Below, in pieces: positions 26,453-36,171 of a stretch of DNA of 64,000 nucleotides. The translations under genes were made by a program, and so were the position numbers. The notes below the pieces were generated by a model. The model was not told the DNA's origin. It made no database searches and worked only from the letters and a program-made list of their open reading frames with translations. The stretch covers positions 37,157-101,156 of the forward strand of contig JALHMG010000015.1 of assembly GCA_022844135.1 (NCBI GenBank), written 5' to 3'. Position 1 is the first letter of the stretch. Each line of letters opens with the position of its first letter. Origin of the DNA: Lysobacterales bacterium. Lineage in GTDB: Bacteria; Pseudomonadota; Gammaproteobacteria; Xanthomonadales; SZUA-5.

Positions 26453-27210
26453 GCCGCAGCTCCGAGCTTACGCTCTTTGATCCATGCGTAGCCGTGTTCT
26501 TCCAGCGTCAGCGCCAGCGACTTGTCGCCGCTCTCGACGATGCGACCATCGGCCAACACGTGCACGACGTCAGGGACGATGTAGTCGAGCAGACGCTGAT
26601 AGTGCGTGATGACCAGGAATCCGCGCTCGGCCGAGCGCAAGCGGTTGACACCCTCTGCGACGGTCTTCAATGCATCGATATCGAGACCCGAATCGGTCTC
26701 ATCGAGGATCGCCAGGCGCGGTTCCAGCACCGCCATCTGAAAAATCTCGTTGCGCTTCTTTTCTCCGCCCGAGAATCCTTCGTTGACCGCGCGGTGCAGA
26801 AGGTCGTCGGAGATCGACAGCACCTTGAGTTTTTCGCGCGTCAGTTTCAGGAACTGCATCGCATCGAGCTCGGCCTCGCCGCGCGCCTTGCGCTGCGAGT
26901 TGAGCGCGGTGCGCAGGAAATAGGTGTTGTTGACGCCCGGAATCTCTACCGGGTACTGGAACGCCAGGAACACGCCCTTCGCCGCACGCTCTTCAGGCGC
27001 CAGCGCGAGCAAGTCCTCTCCCAGATAGCGCACGCTGCCTTGCGTGACCTCGTACCCTTCGCGGCCCGCAAGCACATGCCCCAGCGTCGACTTGCCCGCA
27101 CCATTGGGGCCCATGATCGCGTGCACTTCGCCAGGGCGGATGTGCAGCGTCAGTCCTTTCAAGATCGCCTTGCCGGCGACGGTCACGTGGAGGTTTTCGA
27201 TTTCGATCAT
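26449..27210 (-). CDS. sufC: Fe-S assembly ATPase SufC
   Basis: ABC-type ATPase that drives the SufBC2D scaffold; it has no membrane partner. The protein has 253 residues. Walker A is GPNGAGKST near residue 34, the signature is FSGGEKKRNE near 145 (typical SufC), and Walker B is LAILDETDSGLD near 170. The switch His is in VITHYQRLLDYI. Its start codon overlaps the stop of the inserted nucleotidyltransferase gene (ATGA), so it is translationally coupled to a foreign-looking neighbour rather than directly to sufB. Confidence 0.97.
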   Translation of the reverse strand: MIEIENLHVTVAGKAILKGLTLHIRPGEVHAIMGPNGAGKSTLGHVLAGREGYEVTQGSVRYLGEDLLALAPEERAAKGVFLAFQYPVEIPGVNNTYFLRTALNSQRKARGEAELDAMQFLKLTREKLKVLSISDDLLHRAVNEGFSGGEKKRNEIFQMAVLEPRLAILDETDSGLDIDALKTVAEGVNRLRSAERGFLVITHYQRLLDYIVPDVVHVLADGRIVESGDKSLALTLEEHGYAWIKERKLGAAA

Positions 27211-27668
27211 GACTTCCTTGTCCTGGCAGATTCGAACGCTTTGACGTCCATTAGGTCTTTTTCGCGCGCTGTCATGCGCTTGTTGTGCAATAGGTCTTCA
27301 ACTGAAATGACGCTGACGGGTTGCCCTTCGAACGTACATTCGAAACGCCGCTCATAGCTCGGCTCGAACTCAAGCCCAGTCAAGAACGTTAGTAGATCGA
27401 TTCGATTTGGAACGCGTCCCAGCATGACCACGGCCTTGGGATCCATCAGATCTTCGACTGTGAGACCCAGACCGCCGAATCCGAACTGATCCAGCGTCTT
27501 CAGCACCTTCTCAGCGTTGTCGTTGCTGCGAGCTATCCAAAAATCGATGTCTTCGGTGTGCCTTGCGAAACCATGCACGGCTAAGGCATGCGCTCCCACC
27601 AGCAAGAATCGGACGTCATTTTGGACGAGTAATGCTAAGAACTCTCTCAAGTCTCGGTTCAGTGCCAT
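27207..27668 (-). CDS. Nucleotidyltransferase-fold protein inserted in the suf operon
   Basis: A 153-residue protein with a minimal nucleotidyltransferase fold of the kind annotated as DUF6036 or AbiEii/MNT-like. It has FLLVGAHALAVHGFARHTEDIDFWIARS, which corresponds to the G-[GA]-x-A-x-x-x-[HY]-G...T-x-D-[IL]-D pattern with two metal-binding Asp. RIDLLTFLTGLEF supplies a third acidic position. No Fe-S role is known for this fold. It overlaps the preceding small gene by 53 bases and ends in an ATGA overlap with sufC. Such proteins often form two-gene modules with a small partner; some are toxins that modify tRNA or partner kinases, but this one cannot be assigned. Confidence 0.8.
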   Translation of the reverse strand: MALNRDLREFLALLVQNDVRFLLVGAHALAVHGFARHTEDIDFWIARSNDNAEKVLKTLDQFGFGGLGLTVEDLMDPKAVVMLGRVPNRIDLLTFLTGLEFEPSYERRFECTFEGQPVSVISVEDLLHNKRMTAREKDLMDVKAFESARTRKS

Positions 27669-27914
27669 ATACGTATCTCAGGTAGCGACTGCGAAGTTCG
27701 ATCAAATTCGCCAGTCGTTGATCTGGCGACAAATGCGCACTCAAGTCCACTTCCGAAGGTTGCTCGCCACGGACAACCGTCAGCGATCGCTCGATAGGAC
27801 CTACGTCGAGCAACGGTGTGAGATCACGGCGATTCATTTCGAACGTCCTTACGCAATGCATGTGTAGCCCTCTCCGTTGGAAAGTGGCGCCTAACGTCCC
27901 GAAGGGCGAAGAAA

Positions 27915-27918
<4 letters not shown>
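27616..27918 (-). CDS. Small partner of the nucleotidyltransferase, inserted in the suf operon
   Basis: Up to 100 residues from a GTG that overlaps the sufB stop (GTGA); internal ATGs at 27861 and 27837 give 81 or 73 residues. The likely conserved part is [27 protein letters not shown] followed by a helical Arg/Leu-rich end ([18 protein letters not shown]). It overlaps the nucleotidyltransferase start by 53 bases, the sign of a tightly linked pair. No catalytic motif is seen. It may be the antitoxin-like or scaffold member of the pair, which is inference. The start is uncertain. Confidence 0.55.
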
Positions 27919-29374
<1,456 letters not shown>

Positions 29375-29378
<4 letters not shown>

Positions 29379-29827
29379 GGCGCGATCTCCAGAGTGCGTT
29401 CGATGCTTACGCGCGGTCGCCAGTTTTTAGGCGGCGCGGACAAGTCGGCCAAAGTCACCGAGCGCAGCGCGTGCTCGACCGCCATGCTGATCTTGCGCAG
29501 GTTGCTGGATATGGCGCAAAAACTCTCTCGGCTGCAGCCGCCCTGATGCACGCTGCATTCGGTCAATCCCATCGGCCCCTCGATTGCGATCACGATATCG
29601 GCAACGCTGATGTGCTCCGCCGCGCGCGCCAGCACATAGCCACCGGTCGTGCCGCGGGTTGCGTTGACCAGGCCCGCACTCGAGAGTTGCTTCAGCAGCT
29701 TCGCCACAGTCGGCAGCTCCAGCCGCGCGCGCTCCGCCAGCGCCTGCGCGCTTACACGTTCGCCGTCCTCGGCCAGGCAGGCCATCAGCACCGCCGCGTA
29801 ATCAGATAGCTTGTTGAGCCGAAACAT
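29375..29827 (-). CDS. Rrf2 family Fe-S regulator of the suf operon
   Basis: A 150-residue Rrf2/IscR-like regulator of the kind annotated as SUF system Fe-S assembly regulator. N-terminal winged helix: [20 protein letters not shown], then [36 protein letters not shown]. Three cysteines follow in [17 protein letters not shown] (C-x6-C-x5-C), nearly the spacing of the [2Fe-2S] ligands of IscR. It is the first gene of the operon and overlaps sufB (ATGA), so it is expected to sense cluster status and control its own transcript. An 18-bp palindrome 27-44 bases upstream is a candidate operator. Confidence 0.92.
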
Positions 29828-29853
29828 AACTGTGCCGCATCACCAATCAGGAC

Positions 29854-29871
29854 CGAAATAGTACCATTTCG
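29854..29871. promoter_or_regulatory. Candidate operator upstream of the suf regulator
   Basis: CGAAATAGTACCATTTCG is palindromic in 8 of 9 pairs. It lies 27-44 bases before the regulator's ATG in the 53-bp gap behind the sensor-kinase gene, where a promoter for the suf operon is expected. On the minus strand TACTAT within it could serve as a -10 element, so a bound protein would block polymerase. It could be the Rrf2 binding site; this is inferred from position and symmetry. Confidence 0.45.
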
Positions 29872-29880
29872 AGATGCGAG

Positions 29881-32800
29881 CTAAACGTCAACGCGTTTGT
29901 GCCCGGCGGTCAGCGCCGCAATCAGTTCAGCAATCTTGATAGGTTTGGAGATATGCGCCTCAAAACCCCGCGCCTTGGCGTTGGCACGATCCTCAGGCGT
30001 CGCGCGTGCGGTCACGGCCAGCAGGCGCACCTCGGGATGCTGCGTGCGCATCACGTCGGCCAACTCCATTCCGCTCATGCCGGGCAAATCCCAATCGAGC
30101 AGTGCGGCATCGACGTCTTCTTCCATCAGCGTCGCCAACGCAACCAGCGCATCGGGAGCGCTATGTACCCAAGCGCCCTGGGCGCGCAGTTCGGCTTCTG
30201 TGGCCTCACGGGCAATAGCGTCGTCTTCGACCAGCAGTAGACGCATTCCCAGAAGCGGCAAAACCGGGGCCGGAGTGGCCTCGTCAGATTGCGCAGGCGA
30301 TGTGCGCGAGAGCGGCAGGCGCAGCTGAAAGCAGGCGCCGACAGATTGCGGCACCAGGACCAAACTGCCTCCCATGCGCTCCGCCAACCGTTTGCTGAGC
30401 GCGAGGCCCAGCCCGGTGCCCGGTGCGAGGCGCTCACCTGCGCCGCGGATAAATGGCTTGAAGAGCTGTGCCGCCTGCTCGTCAGTCAAACCAGGCCCGG
30501 TGTCGGTCACCGAGATTGCTGCCATATTGCCATCGGCAACAGCGCTCAACCGAACGCTGCCGCGCGCGGTGTACTTGATCGCGTTGCCGAGCAAATTCTC
30601 AACAATCTGGCGCAATCGGGCCGCTGCTGCGAGCACCACCAGATTCGATTCGACAACTGCATCGAACGCCAGGCCTTTGGCCTGGGCAAGATGCCGGTAG
30701 TGCTCGATTTGCGCCGACAGCTCGCGGCCAACATCGAGCGCCTGCAACGTCAACGACTCGGCCTGCGCATCGACCCGACTCCAGTCGAGCACATTGTCGA
30801 GCAGGCTCACCAGCTGCGTACCGGCAGCATTCAATAACTCGACCTGGCGCCTGTTCGAAGGCGGCAACGAGGCGCTGCTGAGCAAGCGCGCCATGCCGAG
30901 CATGCCGTTCAAGGGATTGCGGATCTCGTGGCTCAACTCGGCAACCAGCGCGCCCTTCTCCGCAGCCAGCTGCTGAGCCCATTGCGCTTGTTGTTGCGCA
31001 TCGCGAAGAACTGCGCGGGCATTTTCGCGACGCTTGAGCCATGCGGCATACGACCAGAAGAGTGCGCACAAAGCGAATGCACTGGCCAGCATCGCCCATG
31101 ATCGCCACGGCGGCGCGGCGACGGCGATAGGCAGACTCAGTTCATTGCGCGCCGGCTGCCCATAACCATCGATAGCACGCACTCTCAAGGTGTAGGCGCC
31201 GGACGGGAGCACGCCAAGATTGAGCGTGGGCGATGCCTGGTGCATCGGCCAATCCACATCGCGCGGCAGCAATCGAAACGCAAAACGCTGACCATGCGCT
31301 CGGTCGAGCGTGTCCAGTCGCACATCGATTTCTATGCCGCGGTGTTTCGCATCGATGGCGATCGACTGCGCACCGTTTCGCTCTTGGTTCGATTTGACAG
31401 TGGCGATCCGGATCGCATCGAATCGCAGGGTGCTGGGCTCAGGCAGCCTTCTGAAGGCATCAGGATCGAAATGGATGGCGCCTTGCTCGCTGCCAACAAA
31501 AACCCCGCTGCGATCGACAAAAGCGGGCCGATCGCTCAACTCGCGCGTCGTCAGGCCATCGCGCCGATCGAACATCGCGATGCTGTCTGAGCCGATGTCC
31601 CAACGCAGCAAGCCCTGCGGCCCCATCAGCCAGAGCGCGTGCCCATCATCTTGCAACGCGCCAATCGATTGCACCGCAGCGAAGCGGCGAGGCGCGAAGG
31701 TCTCGTCCTGGAGCAAACCCGCGTGCCAGCGAAAGCGCCGCAACTCGCCATCGACGAACACATGGATACCGAGCCGGCCGACACTGAACGCATCGACGTT
31801 TCCGGCAAGCAGCACTTCGAAAAGATCGCGCTGGCCATCGTAGCGGAACAATCCTGCGTCGCTCGCGAACCAGGCCGATCCGTCCGCGCCCGCCGCAATC
31901 TGCTGAATTTCCAGTCCGCGCAGACCGCGTTCGCCGAAGGCATAACGCGTCGCGCCGCCGCTATCGATTCGATTGACATCGTTGCCGGTTCGAGCCACCC
32001 ACAATGCGCCATTCACCTCCGCAATGATGTCGACCATGCCATCGGCAAGAAGCTTGCGAACCTGGTTGTCCGACACATGCGTCAGTCCGTCGTGATGGCC
32101 TACCCACAGCTGATCGCTCTCGGCGTTGAGTGCCCAGACGCGCGGATTCAAGCCATCGATCGCGAGTGATTGGGCCCGGCCATGAAGATCGATTTCAATC
32201 AGACCGGCGCCGAACGTTGCCAGCAGCAGCTCGCCGCCCGGGCGCCGGGCGATGCCACGGACGCGTCCGACGTTGTAACCTTGGTCCTGGGCAACATCCG
32301 GCGCCCACACCGAAAAGCGCCGCGCCGAGGTTGACCACTGCAGCAAACCGCCGCCGCGCGTGCTCAGCCAAATATTGCCACTGCGATCGGCGTAGCCGGC
32401 CCAAAAACCCTGGCTGGGAATTCCGCCGATTGCCCCAGGGCGAAACGGAATGCGCTGCGGTTTCGCGGTCTCGGGCCAATGCAGCAGCTCGCCATCGCCA
32501 CCCAGCCATACGCAATCGTCCAAGGGCAACACCATGCGCAGTCGACCTGGGCGTGCAATTTCAGGCACGCTCTCGCAGTGTTTCGATCCGTCGCGTCGCG
32601 CAGTGCAGTAACGGCCATCCGCGGTCGTAAAGTGCGCGACGCCGTTGCGGGCGTTCAAGCCCTTCACCTCGTCCACCGGTGGCCCGGTGATGCGCTGTGC
32701 TGAGGTGCCGTCGATGTGCCACAACTCGCCAGTCAGCGAACCCAGCCAGACGCTGCCGGAGTCCGCGTACAAGTTAAGTACGTTGCTCGCGGACATTTCG

Positions 32801-33279
32801 GCGATGGCCGATGTCTGGCCTCGCATATCCAGGCGCAACACGCCCTTGCCCATCGTTCCGAGCAGCATATCGTCGCCCAATGGCGCCAGGCCCCACACCG
32901 CTGTGTCTGCACCGCCCCAATCGATGCGTTCGAAATCATCGCTGTCGATCCGATGCCGCGCGACATGTCCGCCTTGCGTAGCCACCCAAACCCGACCGCC
33001 ATGATCGACGCTCAGCGCGTCGACCGAATTGCTGACCAAAGCATGTGGATCGGCGACATCGGCGACGAAGGTTCGAATGCTGTGGCCGTCCAGCCGCGCC
33101 AGTCCATTGGTCGTTCCTACCCAGATCCGGCCCAGCGCATCCTCCACAATCGGCGCGGTCTGCGCCGATGGCATTCCCTGCTCTACTCCGATCACATTGA
33201 ACACAGGTTCGGTGGGCGGCAACTGGACCGACCATGCAAGTCCTGGCACCAGCAGCATCGCAATCAGAGGCAGACGCAT
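29881..33279 (-). CDS. Hybrid two-component sensor kinase with periplasmic beta-propeller
   Basis: An 1132-residue protein. A signal peptide (1-17, LLVPGLAWS) precedes a two-bladed-propeller sensor of about 700 residues built of Reg_prop-type repeats (DALGRIWVGTTNGLARLDG, GRVWVATQGG, GNIWLSTRGGGLLQW, LWVGHHDGL). A Y_Y_Y-like domain ends near 745 and a membrane segment follows at about 752-770. The kinase core has ELSHEIRNPLNGMLGMARLL (His about 807), the N box LRQIVENLLGNAIKYT, and glycine boxes DTGPGL and GTGLGLALSKRLAERMGG. The C-terminal receiver has LLLVEDDA and the acceptor Asp in ALLDWDLPGMSG (about 1068). There is no DNA-binding domain, so the phosphate must pass to a partner elsewhere or control only the receiver. 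Confidence 0.93.
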   Translation of the reverse strand: MRLPLIAMLLVPGLAWSVQLPPTEPVFNVIGVEQGMPSAQTAPIVEDALGRIWVGTTNGLARLDGHSIRTFVADVADPHALVSNSVDALSVDHGGRVWVATQGGHVARHRIDSDDFERIDWGGADTAVWGLAPLGDDMLLGTMGKGVLRLDMRGQTSAIAEMSASNVLNLYADSGSVWLGSLTGELWHIDGTSAQRITGPPVDEVKGLNARNGVAHFTTADGRYCTARRDGSKHCESVPEIARPGRLRMVLPLDDCVWLGGDGELLHWPETAKPQRIPFRPGAIGGIPSQGFWAGYADRSGNIWLSTRGGGLLQWSTSARRFSVWAPDVAQDQGYNVGRVRGIARRPGGELLLATFGAGLIEIDLHGRAQSLAIDGLNPRVWALNAESDQLWVGHHDGLTHVSDNQVRKLLADGMVDIIAEVNGALWVARTGNDVNRIDSGGATRYAFGERGLRGLEIQQIAAGADGSAWFASDAGLFRYDGQRDLFEVLLAGNVDAFSVGRLGIHVFVDGELRRFRWHAGLLQDETFAPRRFAAVQSIGALQDDGHALWLMGPQGLLRWDIGSDSIAMFDRRDGLTTRELSDRPAFVDRSGVFVGSEQGAIHFDPDAFRRLPEPSTLRFDAIRIATVKSNQERNGAQSIAIDAKHRGIEIDVRLDTLDRAHGQRFAFRLLPRDVDWPMHQASPTLNLGVLPSGAYTLRVRAIDGYGQPARNELSLPIAVAAPPWRSWAMLASAFALCALFWSYAAWLKRRENARAVLRDAQQQAQWAQQLAAEKGALVAELSHEIRNPLNGMLGMARLLSSASLPPSNRRQVELLNAAGTQLVSLLDNVLDWSRVDAQAESLTLQALDVGRELSAQIEHYRHLAQAKGLAFDAVVESNLVVLAAAARLRQIVENLLGNAIKYTARGSVRLSAVADGNMAAISVTDTGPGLTDEQAAQLFKPFIRGAGERLAPGTGLGLALSKRLAERMGGSLVLVPQSVGACFQLRLPLSRTSPAQSDEATPAPVLPLLGMRLLLVEDDAIAREATEAELRAQGAWVHSAPDALVALATLMEEDVDAALLDWDLPGMSGMELADVMRTQHPEVRLLAVTARATPEDRANAKARGFEAHISKPIKIAELIAALTAGHKRVDV

Positions 33280-33460
33280 CGTTCCGGTTCTAGACCTGAC
33301 CGCTCACAACAATGCCATGAGCGACGCGGCATTTGCTCATCGATGCCAGAGCCAGAACCAGATCTTTTGCGCTTCTTGTGTTCGCCAACGAAACCTGCTG
33401 CCGCTCTTGTCGTGAACGCTCGTGCGCAAGATGCCCACAAATTTGGTGTATCAAACACCC

Positions 33461-34918
33461 ATGAAGCTCTCGAAGAACGTCCGCTGGTTGCTCGCGACAC
33501 TGGTCCTGGCTACTGCCGTTGGTCTGATGGCGAGCCTGATTTACGCCACCGACGCGGCGCTATCGATTTTGGAGCGACTGCAGCGACTACCGCTGTGGTT
33601 GGCGATTGTGGTCGGTGGACTGATGTCTGTCGTGGTTACAGCGGCGGCTTACCTGCTCTGGCGACTTCTGCGACGGACCAAAGTGGCTGCGCCGATTCGC
33701 GCGCAAGACCGGGGCGCGCTTGAAGTGCGCATCGCCCGCGCAGGCGGCAAAGCGGCGGCCATTGCCGAAGAACTCCAGCACTCAGACCGGCGCGCTGCGA
33801 GCGGCGAGCTTTACGTGGCGCTATTCGGCGACGTCAGCGCCGGCAAGTCCTCTCTGGTTCGCGCACTGTTGCCCAGTGCCGCGGTCGCGACAGATGTACG
33901 CGCCGGCACCACACGCAGCGTCAGCGTCTATCGAGGCGAAATTGCCGCCAATGAATCTCTGTGCCTGAGCGATGTTCCGGGCGCCAACGAATGGCGCGGC
34001 GAATCGCGCGCGGTTGCGGCACGCGAAGAGGCGTTGCGCGCTCATGTTGTGCTGTTCGTTGCCGATGGCGACTTGACGCGCTCGCAGGCTGAAGAGATCG
34101 ACTGGCTGAAGGGTTTCGAAAAACCGCTGTGGCTGGTGTTGAACAAGGCCGATCGCTACACCCAGAAGGAAATCGAGTTGATCGCCGCGCGCCTGCGAAA
34201 GCGCGTTTCGGAGGTCTATGTCGTCAGCGCCGGCGGTAACGAGCGTGTGGAGGCCATCGCGGCCGACGGCACGCGGCACAGCCGCGAGCGTGCGCGCGCG
34301 CCGGAGATTTCGATGTTGCGAGAAGCGTTGCGAAGTGCCGTCCGGCGCGGGCCCGGCACTCTGGAAGCAAGGCGCCAACGCGCCGTCGAGCACGCGGCGC
34401 ATCTCAAACTGAGCGACATCGAAATGCACGAGCGCGCGGCTGCTGCACAGCGCATTGTCAGGGAGTACGCGCAGAAGGCTGCGGTCGGCGCCCTTGCGGC
34501 GGTGGCGCCGGGCACCGATCTCGTTATCCAAGGTGTGCTCGCAACCCGATTACTGCAGGCACTGACCGAACTTTACGGCGTGCGTCTCAAACAACTCGAT
34601 CTCGATCAGTTCGTCGCGCTTGCAGGTGGACGGTTGCGCGGCACCAGCGCGCTGATCCTGGCGATCGCCGGCAATGCGATGAAGGCTTTCCCCGGCCTGG
34701 GCACGATTGGCGGCGGTCTGGTACACGCAGTCGCTTACGCGATGATTTTCGATAGTCTCGGTCGCGCGGTGGCCGAAACGCTGGCTCGCGGCGAAGGCTT
34801 CGATCCCTCTGAGGCGCTCGATCGCCTCAATGTGGTGCTAAAGCAGGACGCATTGCTCGAACGCGCGCCCGAAGTGCTCAAGTTGGCGCTCGCTGCGCGC
34901 GAAAAGGACTCCCCATGA
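33461..34918 (+). CDS. Membrane-anchored GTPase with DUF697-like C-terminus
   Basis: A 485-residue protein. Two membrane segments at the N-terminus (about 8-27 and 44-68) precede a GTPase domain. G1 is GDVSAGKSS (residues 123-131), the switch Thr is in GTTRSVSV, G3 is DVPG near 167, and G4 is NKAD near 228. The C-terminal part (about 320-470) is helical and hydrophobic (VGALAAVAPGTDLVIQGVLA, AMKAFPGLGTIGGGLVHAV), like the DUF697/YcjF group. ATG 33461 is chosen; a GTG 39 bases upstream is possible. The gene overlaps the YceI gene (ATGA). A role in membrane or envelope stress is only suggested by the family. Confidence 0.85.
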   Translation: MKLSKNVRWLLATLVLATAVGLMASLIYATDAALSILERLQRLPLWLAIVVGGLMSVVVTAAAYLLWRLLRRTKVAAPIRAQDRGALEVRIARAGGKAAAIAEELQHSDRRAASGELYVALFGDVSAGKSSLVRALLPSAAVATDVRAGTTRSVSVYRGEIAANESLCLSDVPGANEWRGESRAVAAREEALRAHVVLFVADGDLTRSQAEEIDWLKGFEKPLWLVLNKADRYTQKEIELIAARLRKRVSEVYVVSAGGNERVEAIAADGTRHSRERARAPEISMLREALRSAVRRGPGTLEARRQRAVEHAAHLKLSDIEMHERAAAAQRIVREYAQKAAVGALAAVAPGTDLVIQGVLATRLLQALTELYGVRLKQLDLDQFVALAGGRLRGTSALILAIAGNAMKAFPGLGTIGGGLVHAVAYAMIFDSLGRAVAETLARGEGFDPSEALDRLNVVLKQDALLERAPEVLKLALAAREKDSP

Positions 34919-35523
34919 AATGGATTGCTCTTCTGGCCTTGGTCGGCGCGTCACACGCCAGCGGAGAGGACTATCGCGTGGACACCGTGCACTCCTCCAT
35001 CGTGCTGCGCGTCGATCACCTTGGTTTTTCGCGCTCGGTCGCCAGAGTCATGCGTTGGGAGGCCGATCTCGTGTTCGATGAGGCCACGCCCTCGCAGAAT
35101 CGCGTCGAGGTGCAAATCGATGCCACCAGCATCGATTTTGGCGACGCGACCTGGAACCGCACCATGCAAGGCGCACGCTGGCTTAACGTCGAGTCGCATC
35201 CGGTGATTCGCTTTGTCAGTAAGCCCGGCGGTTGGCGCGACCGCGAAATGCGTGCCGAAAAAGACCCGGCGCCGGTCGAACTGGTCGGCACCTTGAGTCT
35301 CAACGGCGTCGACCGCGACGTAGCCCTGGCTGTAACACTCAACCGCGTGGGCATACATCCGCTGACGCTAAAGCGCATCGCTGGGTTTTCTGCGCGCGGA
35401 AGTTTCAAGCGCAGCGATTTTGGTATCGCCGCCTCGCTCGGGGATGTGGGGGACGACGTGGAAGTGCTGATCGAGATCGAAGCGCAACTCAAGAGCGAAC
35501 GCAAGCCGGGGCGCAAGCGTTGA
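34915..35523 (+). CDS. YceI family periplasmic lipid-binding protein
   Basis: A 202-residue protein with a signal peptide (MKWIALLALVGASHASG, cleavage about residue 17). The mature part is the YceI lipocalin-like barrel: YRVDTVHSSIVLRVDHLGFS at the start, then the usual RWEADLVFDEATPSQNRVEVQIDATSID and the FSARGSFKRSDFGIA motif near the end. YceI proteins bind long isoprenoid or fatty-acid-like ligands. It is translationally coupled to the GTPase upstream, an association that is not standard and may hint at a shared envelope task. Confidence 0.93.
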   Translation: MKWIALLALVGASHASGEDYRVDTVHSSIVLRVDHLGFSRSVARVMRWEADLVFDEATPSQNRVEVQIDATSIDFGDATWNRTMQGARWLNVESHPVIRFVSKPGGWRDREMRAEKDPAPVELVGTLSLNGVDRDVALAVTLNRVGIHPLTLKRIAGFSARGSFKRSDFGIAASLGDVGDDVEVLIEIEAQLKSERKPGRKR

Positions 35524-35552
35524 CGTCCTGACTTGCCGAGGCGCACGAAGAC

Positions 35553-36062
35553 TCAGCCAGGCGCCTTTCTTGGGTCGCCGCGGAGTCCATAGCTGCAGTT
35601 GCCGGCTTCATCGATCAGGCCCTGCTCGGCCAGCCAGCCGATGGCGTCTTCGGCATCGTTGTCGAACCAGGCCTGCGCGCTGCCTAACCGAAAGCTGTAG
35701 CCCCAGGCGTCCATATCGACCACCGCCCGCGCACGGCCGAATCCGGGGACGTCGTCGGCCAGCACAATTTGCAGGTAGCACGTGGCCGTTTCCTCGATCT
35801 CGCAATCGGCGGCATCCGTGTGCAGCGAAGCACGACGTTCGGGTGTGCAGGTAATGAAGTGGCTCGCCTCATGCAAGATCGAATGCAGCGGCGTATCCGG
35901 GCGCGCGTAAAGCGCGTCGAGGATCAGACCCGCCTCGCACTCGCCCCAATAGCTTCCCGGAATATCTGCATTCGACGGCAAGACGATGAGCCGCAACCCA
36001 AACCGCCCCAACAGCGCGGCTACCGCATTCGCATCAACGTGGCTCAACAACAACACCGGCAT
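35553..36062 (-). CDS. Conserved hypothetical protein with HEASH zincin-like motif
   Basis: A 169-residue cytoplasmic protein, no signal or membrane segment. SILHEASHFITC (about residue 85) resembles the HExxH zinc-binding helix of zincins, and an acidic run follows (DAADCEIEETATCYL) that could supply a third ligand. MDAWGYSFRLGSAQAWFDNDAEDAI is a distinctive Trp-rich second half. I recall similar xanthomonad proteins of unknown function. Start set at ATG 36062 because AGGA precedes it by a few bases; an in-frame ATG at 36095 is possible. Protease activity is not shown. It is convergent with the YceI gene. Confidence 0.75.
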   Translation of the reverse strand: MPVLLLSHVDANAVAALLGRFGLRLIVLPSNADIPGSYWGECEAGLILDALYARPDTPLHSILHEASHFITCTPERRASLHTDAADCEIEETATCYLQIVLADDVPGFGRARAVVDMDAWGYSFRLGSAQAWFDNDAEDAIGWLAEQGLIDEAGNCSYGLRGDPRKAPG

Positions 36063-36171
36063 GGATTCCTGATTGTGGCTGAAGATCAGGGCCACGAGCC
36101 CGCTTGTTTGAGTTCTGCCGCTGTGAACCGATCAAACACGTATACGTGCATCACCGATTGGCCTCTTCGAA

